Shown here: one piece after another, positions 36,546 to 48,194 of the stretch
Numbering within the stretch: position 1 is the first letter of the stretch
Layout: each line of letters starts with the position of its first letter
Assembly (NCBI GenBank): GCA_963402885.1
Contig: OY727094.1
Span: 22,198,501-22,262,500, forward strand
Reading direction: 5' to 3'
Length of the DNA stretch: 64,000 bases
Source of the DNA: Antedon bifida
Taxonomy: Eukaryota; Echinodermata; Crinoidea; Comatulida; Antedonidae
Notes under the pieces: model-generated
Database searches by the model: none
Told to the model about the DNA's origin: nothing
Seen by the model: the letters and a program-made list of their open reading frames with translations, nothing else
Translations under genes and position numbers: made by a program

Positions 36546-37004
36546 AATTTGAAAAAAAGATCTTTGAGATGTTCACCATTTTATTTTTGCTTGTAATCGT
36601 ATAAATAACAGTTTCTCATCCAGCTGATATTGAATGCACACACCTACTGGCATTTCTTTCATTGCATGGTGGTAGAACGCAGCAAAGTATAATGAGAAAA
36701 GAGTAGATGCTAAGACATAGCACTGTTTCACTTAATTTGTTATTATAAAAGATTCTGAAATATTTCCATTATGGTAATAAATGTGTTTTCCACCATGCTT
36801 GTAAATTTCAGAAGGTATTCAAGATTCAAGAAACTTGATTGGTCCACTTTCAAATGGAAATTTGTTTTCCTTGGCATAAAAGACAATAAAGCAACAAAGC
36901 AAAAATACATCAAATTGCAAATGACAATGTTAAAATACTATTAAAAAACTATTAAAAGCGTCATAGGCTCTGTGAAATACTGTTAAAACAATTAAAATTT
37001 AAAA

Positions 37005-37460
37005 CTAGATTTGAACTCGTCATGATGACGAGTTAGGCTATCGCGCAACGAACGCATCGTAACATACATATGCTATTTATTAGGCTTAGCCTACAGTAAG
37101 CTCCACAACAATTGTACAAACAGCATAGCATCGATCAAAATTGTTCAACAAGTGTCAACAGTTGACTGTATTGGCATTGTAAACGGTTTAGTTGATGGTT
37201 AGTTTTTATTTTACACCATCCACGTTTATTTAATTGTTTTAATATGATAACGTTTTCAAATTAAAAATAAAGTTCATGTGTCTGAAGGAGAATATAGTAA
37301 TAGCATTATTGAAAATTGTAGCGTTTATGCGATATGCGTTCTATTGAATGTGACAAACTGTGCCAAAAGAGATAAAAATCCACTTTCTAAAATTCAGGCC
37401 ATATGATGATGTCATAACATACTTACGGTCTAAATTTCACATGGATTCATATCTACAACT
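37005..37460 (-). mobile_element. Helitron-like 3' end, family B, with one internal unit
   Basis: On the minus strand the sequence ends with a near-perfect 10-bp stem, AACTCGTCAT (37014-37023) against 37025-37034, then 'tcaaat' or similar and CTAG|T (CTAG at 37005-37008). It is homologous to the ends at 52850 and 55021. Further in, 'ccatatgatgatgtcat' (37399-37415) and 'catatctacaactcat' match one unit of the 52-53.6 kb repeats in reverse. The 5' end was not found, so the extent is a minimum. Confidence 0.6.
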
Positions 37461-39161
37461 CATTACCCTTTATAATAAGTGATGGTTTTGCCATCTTCAA
37501 CTCTGAGATCTATTTGTTGTTCTCAACAATACAGTCAGTCTGTTTCTTGCTGAATAATCCAAGAACGCCCAAATATTGAAAAAAATGGCTGCTCAGTCAT
37601 GCAAGTAACAGCCGATTTGGACTCGCACAAAGTGACTATATTGCTTGTACCGCCTTAGTCTAGGTTCTAGAGTTTAGACATAATATTAGTAAAAAGATAA
37701 ATATTTTGGCACATATGGCGTTCATACGTATACTGCTTGAGTTCTCCATCACAGAAAAAAATGTACAAGTCACATGGTTTTACACCAAGAACTCTTGGTG
37801 CATATGATTGACTAGTTTCTGTGGTACAAATATTCATTGCCAAACTTCTGTTCTAATAATTGTATTTTATTATTGTATATATTATAAATTGTAATTGTAC
37901 GTTGTATGTAATTGATAGTAATGTTAATATTAATGTTAAATTTTATTATTATGATTATCCAATTTTTTTTTTTTGTAATTCAGTTTTTAACTGCAAGAAC
38001 GATTGAAATAAATACCCTGATTTTATTGATATACCTAGGCCCATATTTGTGTTTTTTTTGCCAGTTCGCTCATACAAGTACGAGGCCCCTAAGTCTATAC
38101 TTGTTATGGTAACTTAATTCACAAACACTCGGCAACACTCTTTAATAATACCTGTCACAATTTATATTTCAACTTCAATTGTTGTTTTGTCAAGAAAAAT
38201 CACAATATAAAGACAAACAATATTTAATGTTTTTAAAAAATGAATTCCGAAAATACAATATATAAAATAAAACTGGATTTAAGGAAAATGGTAAAATAGT
38301 GAGGATTTACTTTGAAAAGAATTTTTTTTTTTAAATTTGATTTGAAATTTAAATAATTTGAAGAAACATTTCAACATTAAATGATATAGCATAATTTCTT
38401 ATTTGAAATATTTTCCATGATAGATTGATTATGTTGTCACCATGTGTTGTTTTATAATTAAAATTATTTGTAACAATGCATGCATCTCTTTTTTTTATAA
38501 TTTGTGTTTTTAATTTGATTCATGCTACCGTTACACCAAACTGAGATACCATAGTCCATACATGGTTGTAATTTTATCGTTAAATTGTATGAAATCTTTG
38601 ATAGTAAATTAAAATTTAATTTGTTACAATTGTAATATGGTGCTTCAGATTGCCTATATTGAGCAAAAACGTTAAATTGTATTATTTTGAATTAAATGCT
38701 AAATAAAGTCAGATGTTAAAACCACAATTTCCAAAAATTCATTTTTATTTATCCACTATAAACTTTACAAAAGTGTTGTTTTAAACCACACTCCAAAATA
38801 AAACAAAGAAAATAATGATGGGACATTTGCAGAAAGAAGCAAACTTTGCTCTGCTACTGGTATAATTAACACGGTTCAAATTTTGGAATGTCCATAAATT
38901 ACTACGGAAATTTGGCCTAATATTTACAGATGTACGGAAGTGAAGATAAATAGGGTGCTACACGCATCGGAAATACAAAACTATACGCACAATTATGATT
39001 TGGCCTAAAAATTGGCCTTAGATTATGGAAAACCCCCGGCAAAACGCAATAATTATGGACAAATCGATTATTAGCCTTGGCTATATGCCTAATATTTAAA
39101 AGGAATGAATATAGGCTATATTTCGTTTGTCGATGAAATTTTTGAATTCATGATCCACTAG
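37461..39161. other. AT-rich stretch, no gene seen
   Basis: No coding signal. Part may be the body of the Helitron-like element that ends at 37005. Confidence 0.4.
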
Positions 39162-39213
39162 AGGTAATCTGTGATGGCGCTAGTAAAACTGCTATGCATG
39201 GGTAATTTGTGAA

Positions 39214-40366
39214 TAATAATAATAATAATATCCTGGATTTATATAGCGCCTAATGTTGTGAAACCTCTAAATGCTGAACATTATTACCCCAGTCATTTTT
39301 TGGATCAAACACGTATGGAAACATACTCCCATAATGCAGATAGTAATCAGCGCAAAGTTGTGTCTTGATCTAACTGGGTTCCCATTTATACACCTGGGTG
39401 GAGAGAGGCAAACGTAAGTAAAGTATCTTGCCTAAGGATACAAGCAATGCGGCGAGAGCTGGATTCGAACCTCGATCTCATGATCAGTACCGTATATTTC
39501 GGAGTATAAGTCGCACCTGTGTATAACACGCACCCCCTAACTGAGAGTAAAATATCGGTATTTTTTATATCGTTGATGTATAAGACGCACTTTATATTTC
39601 ATCAAAACAATGTTTTTTTAAATTGTAATCAATATTATTGTAATAATATATTTTGTTATATCTACAACGGCGTCCTTTATTTAGGTTTCTTCTTACCTAG
39701 GCTCGGCTGCGCCCAGCCTCAACAAGTTCTTTCTAACTTGTTATTCATGAGTTTCGCACCCGCAACATCGAGTGCATGACCATGTGTGTAACACGCACGT
39801 GTGTGGGCTAGCCTCGCTCGATCATTTCGAGAGGGCGCACACTTTCACGGACAATCGTATTCGATTAGTATCTATGTATCCGAGAAGTGTGTATGCTAGG
39901 TCCATGCTATAATCAACTGGAGAATATACTAGTCAAATACTGTACACCATGTGGCCGCCAAGAAGGGCTTGCGCTGGGGGTACGGCGGTCGGCGATCGTT
40001 CGTATAACTATAAATAAATACTATTCCAATCGTAAACGTTTACAAATGAAATTTTAACGGAGCGCCTAAATGAACAAATCTTTTCATCATATTTAGTATA
40101 ACATCACGCTAAAATGCATTAAAAACTACGCAGAAGCAGGTTGCCGTTACGTTAGTACACTATAGCTAGGCCTAGCCTACTCAGTCAGGCCTAGCCAACG
40201 AGGTGACGATAGGGCCTATATGTACAATCTGTGTGGTGAGGCATTTATGTTCGGTGTATAAGATGCACCCTTAATTTAGAGGTCAAATTTGCATGTCAAA
40301 AGGGCGACTTATACACCGAAATATACGGTAGTTGAACATCCAACACAATGCGCCACACGCCCTCAC
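39214..40366 (-). mobile_element. tRNA-derived SINE, split by a TIR element
   Basis: Read on the minus strand: a tRNA-like head with A-box-like TGGCGCATTGTG (about 40345-40356), then, across the inserted element, B-box GAGGTTCGAATCC (about 39462-39474). A body follows with 'cctctctccaccc' and 'gtatgtttccatac', and an (ATT)n tail at 39214-39230. The A and B boxes would form an internal RNA polymerase III promoter. The interruption lies between them. A truncated relative is at 8764-8990. Confidence 0.75.
39488..40330. mobile_element. TIR DNA element, 843 bp, inside the SINE head
   Basis: Terminal inverted repeats of 27 bp with one mismatch (outer part TACCGTATATTTCGG) occupy 39488-39514 and 40304-40330. 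Direct AGT (or TA) flanks are compatible with a short target duplication. The interior has GC-rich 'acacgcac' motifs and repeats of 'gtataagacgcac', but no transposase. This TIR type is a common short DNA element in animals. The superfamily is not settled by the sequence. Confidence 0.75.
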
Positions 40367-41039
40367 ACGTAGTAGGCTACATACACGAGATAGATAGGGA
40401 AGCATTGCGAGAGGAGGGGGAAGTCTGGAAATGTGTCATGATAATGTAACAAGCCAGGGATGAAATAAAATCATGAATACATTTAGCTGATTGTTTATCA
40501 ACCTACATCTATTTCTCATGTGTAGTAGAGCATTTCTTTGATAATTTGATAATTTTGTTTTTATTATAACACAAGTTCATTTTGGATTTTTAGTAAATTA
40601 CCAATGGTTTATTCAAAGTCAACACTGTAACTAATCCCTCACTATTCAATTAAAATGTTATTATACTACTATATTGTTGAAAATGGATTGCATGATATGA
40701 AAATGGATTGATAGAAAACGTAACAAAGATACATTCTTGTCTGGTTATTAGGTATTCATACAGTGATGAAGCGGAGGATTATTTTTGTAGCGTTCCATTT
40801 AAAATAAATTTTGTTACAAAGAAATATTTTGGTTGTGATGGTTGTTAAATTCGTTGGCGCTAGAATTACTTCTTTTACCAATTTTAACAATTAAGATAAC
40901 ATCAAAATATTCAAAATTGATAAAATGCCCTGCAACTCTGTAACTACTTTATGACTAAGCCTATCAAGTTCCGGGTCCGGATGCATATTGTATACGATGA
41001 AATGGGACTCAATTTTAATTTAGTGGCAGAAACAACATT

Positions 41040-41087
41040 AAGGGTGTTGCCCGGGCCACTAGGGCAACATCCCTGAGTCCGCCCCTG
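41040..41087 (-). mobile_element. hAT-type terminus with hairpin
   Basis: The minus strand begins CAGGGGCGGACTCAGGGATG at 41087. The next bases form GTTGCCC/GGGCAAC arms (41046-41052 and 41062-41068). No partner terminus was identified. Confidence 0.45.
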
Positions 41088-42798
41088 TGGGCTATTTTAT
41101 TTTTAATTAACATGCTTTTATTTATCTGTTTTTATTTTAAATTTATTCTTTGTGTACCATATTTGCAACTGTCCTTTGTAGGTTATAGTTAATTTTGTCA
41201 ATTGTTTTTTCTGAAACATATATAACAACATAACATAAAACGGAGTACTTACTCTGAACATTTCGACCAGACTGCTTGGTGATAAACATGTATCAACGAT
41301 CACATTGAAGATGTTAAAACAAACTGTGTGGAGTAATGACCGGATCATTTCACTATTACAGATCATGCCATAGCATGCAATCACATACCAAACTGGGAGG
41401 TGAACATCCTAGCAAAGGAATCAATACTGAAAAGATAGACAGATCATAGAATCAATAAATATCAGAAGGAAGAAAGATGAAAACATGAACTGTGACAATT
41501 AGGTGCACATGAATTCTCCAATCGGTAAAATTACATACTTGCATCCTCACCTGGCTTGGTTCCGCACAACGTATAACCAGACGAGGTACACGTCATCATT
41601 AACAGCAGATGACCAGGCAGTTGATAAAGATGTTAGAAATCGAAACGTTTTCAGTAGTTTTATTACTTTAATTTAGCACCCTAAGAATTACCTTTGAAAG
41701 AGAAACTGAAATAGAAATAGTGGAAGTACATGGGATGGACTTTATTATACAGCTATGCTTTGTAAAATATATTTTCCAACTGCAGTAAGTAAAATTATTA
41801 TGTGTATGTACAATACTAAACACAAACAGTAACAAAGTCAGGGCCTTGCTCTTACTCTTTTATATTAATGTTTAGGCTAAATAAAAGCAACCATTTGTTG
41901 TGTTCCAGTCACAGATATTTAATAGCCTAATCAGTCACATTTTACGTTTAAGCAACCATTTGTTAATACCAACTGCAGTCACAGATCCTTAACAAAAAAA
42001 ATCTTTCAAACACCCAATATACATTTTTTGATAGAATTTCTGTTCGCATACAGAATATCCTGAGGGAATTGAAGCTTGTTCCATTCATTGCCGTCAAGAA
42101 ATACATTTGAATAAGAAAATAAACTCTTGGTTTGTTGCCAATCAAAAATTCTTTATTTCTCTTCAAACATACAATACTGTAACTTTTGTGAACTTTACAG
42201 TAACATCATTAAGTAGTAAAAGAAAATAACCTATAAAAACCAATCCATATTTTTTTTCAACGTCATTGTAACCCAAATCTCGAGCAAGAAACTAAAAATT
42301 CCAAAAAGTATTAAATAATCAAATCAAGGAAAACTCTTCCTTTGACATCAACTTGTCGGAATTTATATAAAACCAATATTATTTGTTCACAAAAAAGAGT
42401 TCATATTATAATTATAATTGTTAAAACAATTCCAACTTGAAAGGTTCCCCAGCAAAGTAAATGTTATCAATGAAATGTTTCAACCAATGGTGTAATAATA
42501 GCAATAATGATTCGTAAATTTCAAAATTAGTGTTTTCTCATCTAAGAAAAGAGAAAATATATATACTCTATAACTAAACAATTTAAATCAAATATCATCT
42601 GGTACATAATTAAAATACCACAATGTTTACAAATAACCTATGATAGACAAAACAAATAAAAATAATCCATCAATACCACAGGTTCAATTAACACTTATTG
42701 CTATAGGATTATTCACACTCATAAACAATAGTTACATTATATAGTTAGAGGTACTTCGTTTGGTAAGTAAGCTAATACTTGATACCTAATCCGGACAA
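41088..42798. other. Stretch without a gene
   Basis: AT-rich, with a GC-richer island at 41540-41660 ('cgtataaccagacgaggtac', 'gttagaaatcgaaacgtttt') that looks like a repeat remnant. No coding signal. Confidence 0.4.
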
Positions 42799-43216
42799 TG
42801 ATACACAAACTTGTGGTAGTTGCTTTAACCGTTCTTTATTCTTCGGTAAAGTCTAAAACACAAATAAACTCAATGAAAGCACAGGCAGCACAGCTACGTG
42901 TGCAAACAACCCCACAATACTGCGTAGCAGATACATACAGTCAAACTACTACACGAGGGCTAGTCAGGCTTATGGCCAATTAGCCGATCGAAACACTTAA
43001 CTAAATAGCCTAACAAAATAATTTTAATATCCAAAGTCTAGAACATTACCACAACTTAAAGGTTATAACAACGTACGTAGTACTCCCACGTATCACTGTC
43101 AGAAATAAGAAAAATATCTACTATTAGATAATAAGCGTTATATCTTGCTGACAATTCTGTGTACAACCAAAACAAATATTCACGCCACCAACGTCAAAGT
43201 TCGAAATCCGAAACAC
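42799..43216 (-). repeat. Probable 3' LTR of the BEL/Pao element
   Basis: On the minus strand it starts TGTTTCGGATTTCG immediately after a purine tract and runs about 418 bp to a CA-ending candidate, 'gtttgtgtatca' at 42799. An AATAAA-type poly(A) signal lies near 42832-42838 and a TATA-like 'atataacg' in the first half. Without a second LTR in the window, the inner end is a best guess. Confidence 0.5.
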
Positions 43217-43226
43217 TCCCGCCTCG
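43217..43226 (-). other. Polypurine tract of the BEL/Pao element
   Basis: GAGGCGGGAG directly precedes the TG of the presumed LTR on the minus strand. This is the position and composition expected of the plus-strand primer site. Confidence 0.55.
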
Positions 43227-43376
43227 TGACAAATTGACATGAGTCACAGTACATAAAGGATTTCGAAAAATAACCACAACAAAGTGAATCTTAATTAAAA
43301 TGCAGTAATTAAATGTTCACAAATCAAGTAGTTACATAATAAAAGCATGCCTTATTTAGAAGAAAACCTGTGGTTA

Positions 43377-44700
43377 AGTTCTCCCAGTTTTAATCATGGC
43401 CTTCCGAACAAGATTGTCCTTCCCTGGCTTCACATCCACAACTATTCCCCGTCGCCAATGCTCACGTTGTGCCGCAACCCCCTTTAATCCAGGTTCCAGT
43501 ATTTTTATAAATTTATAAATTTTCTCTTGGGTGAAACCACTTTAACGTTGTACTAATTGAGGTGGCATATAACACATCCAACAATCCCAGAATGCATGAA
43601 CACGTCATTGTGCGATGTCGACAATACTCTTCTGATTCGCTACCACTTCCGAGTTCGGTTGCAAGAGTACAGGTTGTCCATATGGAAATAGAATATCATT
43701 ACCAGTAATTGGCGGTGATTCAAGTGGATCAGGCCCATCCGGAAACAATGGTCGTGAGTTTATAAGATATGTCACTTCACTCAAAATAGTCTGCCATTCA
43801 AGGGCACTAAAACAGCGATGATGGTAATCGACTACGGCATCCAGACCTTTACGGCAACTCCTTATAAGCGGTTCGACAACTCCATTCATGTGAGAAGCGT
43901 AAGAAGTATTGAACTGCCAGTCAAAAGATGTATTGGTTTTCCTGAATTCCATCTTTAATTTTAGTTCATTTCATGATTTGATCCAATCTCTCAACTTCTG
44001 CTGAGCGCCCACGAAATTGCGGCCATGGTCACTAAAAGCGGTTACTGGGTGGTTCCCCCGCGAGCAGACAAATCGTCTCCAAGCATTAATGAATGGTTCT
44101 GATGATAGAGAATCCACTAATTCCAATGAGATAACTTGTGTGGTCATGCAGGTCACTATCAGAATGTTACCTTCAGTATTGGTATTTAATACGAGTAAGC
44201 TTGATAGAAATCGGTCCAAAGAAATCAAGAGCTACGTTACAAAAGGGTGGTGTATGTGGATCGCCTCTAAAACTGGGAAGTTCTCCCATTTGTTGGCTAA
44301 GTAAACTCCTATGTCGAGTTCGACAGAACATACATTTGGCAGCAATGTCTTTAAACAATTTGGGTCCTCTGAGTATGTAAATTCCACGTTTAAATGTGTT
44401 TTCAACAGCCACTCGGTATCCCTGATGACCAATCGTCTTATGAATATATTTGGCAAACAACTCTACCAGAAATGATCCTCTACGAAGAAGAATCGGCCGT
44501 TTTTGTTGTTCAGGGATATGAAGCTTGTTAAGCCTTCCTTCGACCCTTATAATACCACTCTCGTCTACTTTAGGGTTTATCTTTCTAGTACTTTAAGCAT
44601 CCAAACGATCGTTCGTGGTGCGCTGAGAAACGTAGAAGAATGAAAATTCAGTCCTTTGCAATTCGTCGGCAGTCAAAAAGAGGGTTTCTGGTCGCTCTTT
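43377..44700 (-). pseudogene. BEL/Pao integrase
   Basis: Broken frames in order on the minus strand: a zinc-binding HHCC region ('HKTIGHQGYR' ... 'CMFCRTRH', about 44440-44310); catalytic core with 'ALDFFGPI' (first Asp), 'TAFSDHGRNFVGAQ' (second Asp, about 44040) and 'SYASHMNGVVEPLIRSCRKG' (Glu, about 43880); then a C-terminal segment ending 'RRGIVVDVKPGKDNLVRKA' (about 43460-43390), the usual tail of BEL polyproteins. The D, D and E positions are all still visible. At least two frameshifts or stops interrupt it (near 44230 and 43960). It would join element DNA to the host chromosome if intact. Confidence 0.8.
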
Positions 44701-44723
44701 TAAAATGAATTGACGACAGTATG

Positions 44724-46552
44724 CTATTCAGTGAACCAGTCGACTCCAATTTGACACGGTGTTGACCAACAGGTCTTCAAATGTAGGCCTACATCTGACA
44801 GCTGTAACAAAATTCGTCTACGCAGAGACTCTGTTGTGTACTTTTTTACGACCATTTGTTTTAACTCTATGTCATAGTCGGGTTCATAGTTTGGCCATTG
44901 GTTAGAACTTTGAAAAAGAAAATCTGGGCCTTGAATCCATTTCTGAAGGTCACTTGGGTATATTGGTTTGGTTAATTGATCCGCTGGATTGATGTTAGAA
45001 GGGATGTAACATAAGTCATCAATAAATGTTAGAAGTGTATCCTGAATCTCTTGAACACGAGCAGACACGAAAGGTTTGAAGGTCCTGGCGGGCGACCTAA
45101 CCCAAGACAGGACAACTTTCGAGTCGGTCCAGAACTTACATAGACTAACATCTCCCAAGACAAGTTTAGCAAGTCGAGCCATTATAACAACCACAGTTAA
45201 CTCTAGTCTTGGAATTGATCTTTTCTTTAACTGTGCAACTAACGCCTTTGCTACAACGTATGTCAATTTAACTCCTACTGGGGTATCCCAACGCATCCAG
45301 ATGACAGAACCAAATGCAGCTTCACTAGCATCACTGAAACAGTGTAACTGAGGGTAAGCAATAGAATCCTCAGGCAAATCCTTTATAAAACTTTTCCTCA
45401 TAACTGTTTGCTCATCATCAAACACATCGTCCCAATCAAGCCTAGCTGCCCAAATCTCCTGGAGTCCAATTTTATAACGAATAGTCACAGGGCTCAACAT
45501 TCCTAATGGATCCCACAACCTGGCAACAAGACTGGAAACTTTTCTTTTGGTAAGTTTAGTCTGTTCTTCATCGAACTTATCAAGTTGAATCATTACAGTG
45601 TCATCTAGCTTATTCCACAAATGGCCTAGAACACGTGTGTGTTTCTCTTCAGGGCATTGGTCTACTATCGGATGGTTAGAATGCCACACTTTGATTTCAA
45701 ATGATCTCATTCTTAGAATACGAGTAACCTGCTCAACTGCCTCAACTGCATCATTCGGTTTTGTAAATGAGTCGGTTATATCATCCATGTACATACCATC
45801 TTTGATCCTAAGAGCCCCTATAGGATCTGAACCGGTGTTAGCCTCAGCAAGTAAACGAACGGCCATCATAGAAATGTCCGGTGCTGGTTTGTCTCCAAAC
45901 GGTAAACGCAACCACTGAAAATACCTAATATCCTTTGAGGTATCACCAAATCGCCAGACAAAACGATGAAACTTTTGATCACGCACTGATAATACAATCT
46001 GGTTAAACATTTTCCGAACGTCTCCAGCTACGGCAATTCTGTACTTCCGCCAGTGTACTGTAGAAAGCACGTCACAAGTGAGTTTAGGAAATCTGGCCCT
46101 TTGTGGAATCCGTCATTGAGACACAACCCATTAAACTTCAAAGCGGAATTCCATACAATCCGAATCTTTGTTGTCTTGTGTTGCTGATGGACAGCATGGT
46201 GTTGAAGGTACCATCCTTCATTTCTGTCTTCACTTGGCGTGAGCTCACGTGTAAATCCATTGTCAAGGAGAGCTTGTATTTCATCATTGTATTCATTGAT
46301 TTGCTTGTTTTTTAGCAACCTAGCCTCATGTGAAATCATCCTCGTCACGGCTTGTACTCTATTACAGTCTGGAGACTCAGGAAATCCATCCTTCCATGGC
46401 ATTTCCACGGTAATGAGGCCCTTCTCATTTATTTGAAGATTTTTTCTACAATGTTTGATAAACTGAGACTCAGCAATTTCCTTATCTGTACATGTACACA
46501 AGGTTGTTGGTTTAACTCCGATGACATCGGATTGTATATAAAAGTAATCCAT
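44724..46552 (-). pseudogene. BEL/Pao reverse transcriptase and RNase H
   Basis: Two overlapping frames (46552-46028 and 46070-44724) together cover the RT. The first holds 'TKIRIVWNSALKFNGLCLND' and 'HKGPDFLNSLVTCFLQY'. The second holds the palm, with catalytic YMDDI at 45777-45791, and RNase H-like text: 'LHCFSDASEAAFGSVIW', 'SIPRLELTVVVIMARLAKLV', 'FWTDSKVVLSWV'. The 448-residue second frame is long for a decayed element, so loss of function is recent. One frameshift near 46030-46070 separates the halves. Motif style and order are diagnostic for the BEL/Pao superfamily. Confidence 0.88.
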
Positions 46553-46626
46553 GAAATTTATGTTTGTGATGTGGCTGATGACATTGGAAGTTGGCTTTGG
46601 AATGGTTTGTCTGATAATTGTCCAAC

Positions 46627-47067
46627 CTAGAGCACTTTTTGCCGCAGTTGGTGATGTATCATACGTATTGTTTTCAGTGGTGTAGTAAGATTTTGATAGT
46701 CGTATCCAATGAGTAAGTCAATCTCGGCTTCCTCCGCAGGCAAATGTTTTTTAACTACCGTTAAGTGAGGGTATTCGTCAAAGATATCTTCGCCAACAGA
46801 TGGGCTATCATGGGCAGGCTTTTGTACACTAATTGTAACCAAGTCGTATGCTTTCAGTTCCCGTAGTGGTCGGACTCGAAGTTTTACCTTGCACTGTTTT
46901 CTTGTACGATGCCTCCTCCAGCCACACCATAAGTAAATAAAAGGGCTGTCCGTTTAAACCCAGCCTTTCAGCGGTGGAGCACTTGACCAGAGTGGTATCA
47001 GCACCACTATCAAAGAATGCGACAGCTTTCTGCCAATTGCCCTCGTTGTCTTGTACCTCGACATATG
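46627..47067 (-). pseudogene. BEL/Pao aspartic protease region
   Basis: On the minus strand 'AVAFFDSGADTTLVKCS' (about 47030-46980) carries the DSG form of the retroviral-type active site, followed by 'AERLGLNGQPF' and later 'EIDLLIGYDYQNL' (about 46720). It connects to the RT frame downstream. It is broken by at least one shift near 46860 and cut off from Gag by the LINE at 47068. Confidence 0.7.
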
Positions 47068-48190
47068 TATTTTTTATTTTATTTTATTTATTTTTTTTTT
47101 TATTTTATTCAATTTTCAGGCACAAAAATACATGACAACAAGACAGCGGTGCAGCACCCTGAGGATTGCCATGAGTGCAAAGCACTATCGAGATGGCTCT
47201 CCATATACTGCACTTGAACATATAAGTAAACCATAAAAAGACAAAGATATAACAATTTTAAAATTGCGAGGCATCAAGTTGAACAATCATTAAAATTGAA
47301 TCTAAAAAATATATATATATAAATATTATGTACAGATAAAAATGATTGTTTAAAGATAAAAAAAAAAAAAAAAAATAAAAAGTTTAAAGTTGCCTGACAT
47401 AAGACCGGAGAGCTGTCACAAATGTGTTAAAACTAAATAAAGAATGTTCTCTAATATAATTAGGAATCTCTTGCCATACACGGGGAAAATTAGTGTACAA
47501 TGAATATTTAAAAGAATTGGTTCTGGCATATTTGTGTTTAAAAATAACTGATTCGGAATACCTTGGGTTAAAATCAACAAAATCGTGAATATTAAGATCA
47601 ATTCGACCATACATACATTTCATAATAAAAAGTATACTAAGAAAACACACTCTCTGGTCCATAGATGGCAAATTTAAATGTGCCGTTGCTCGTAATCGCC
47701 CTTAGCACACAATTTTGTGATCCTTCGAAGAGGTTTATTTATGCTAGTAATATGTTGTTTTTGATGAGGCACCCAAACAGGGGCAGCATACTCAAGTATG
47801 GGCCTACATAAACCGTTAAAAAGCCTCATCAAAATTACAGGGTCGTTAAATATCACAAAACGCTTTATGAATCCGACAATTTGGAGAGATTTTGTGGTAA
47901 TTGCGGACACATGCGTTGACCAAGAGAGATTGCTTTCAAAGTGAATACCAAGATATTTGTAGGAGGTAACTGCTTGAAGGTCATTAGTGTGAATATGATA
48001 ACGAGCATGAATGGGATTACATAAGTCAGTTAAAAATTGGTACAACATTGGCCAATTTCCATTCCTTCACCACAATGCCTTGGTCAAGGGACATTTGAAA
48101 AATTTTAAGCAAAATTGGGGATATAACAGGTGCAGCCATACTCAACATCATAGGGGTAATCCCGTCGGGCCCAGGGGATTTATTAGTATC
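47068..48190 (-). pseudogene. LINE inserted in the BEL/Pao element
   Basis: On the minus strand the piece begins near 48190 with 'SPGPDGITPMMLS' and 'WKLANV', then jumps directly to an RT thumb ('SYKYLGIHFESNLSWSTHV', 'LCRPILEYAAPVWVPHQKQ') and C-terminus ('ARTNSFKYSLYTNFPRVWQE', 'SLFSFNTFVTALRSYVRQL', ending 47386). A 3' region follows to a poly(A)-type tail at 47068-47110. The RT catalytic block is missing, an internal deletion. It lies between protease and Gag of the host element. Confidence 0.75.
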
Positions 48191-48194
48191 TAAA

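Larger units (their letters stand above)
39162..40960 (+). repeat. Dispersed repeat R1, copy split by a SINE
   Basis: R1 sequence at 39162-39213 stops within 'gggtaatttgtgaat' and resumes near 40367 at 'acgtagta', continuing to about 40960. At 2772-3330 the two parts are contiguous, so the 1.15 kb between is an insertion. The downstream half also carries an extra AT-rich segment (about 40575-40725) absent from copy 1. Confidence 0.7.

Noticed and set aside
41540..41660. GC-richer island as a possible exon or Penelope-like element end
   Set aside because: No frame longer than a few dozen codons and no RT or GIY-YIG wording nearby.
42798..42983. 61-residue + frame with a signal-peptide-like start
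   Set aside because: It lies antisense within the presumed BEL/Pao LTR. The LTR explanation covers the sequence better.
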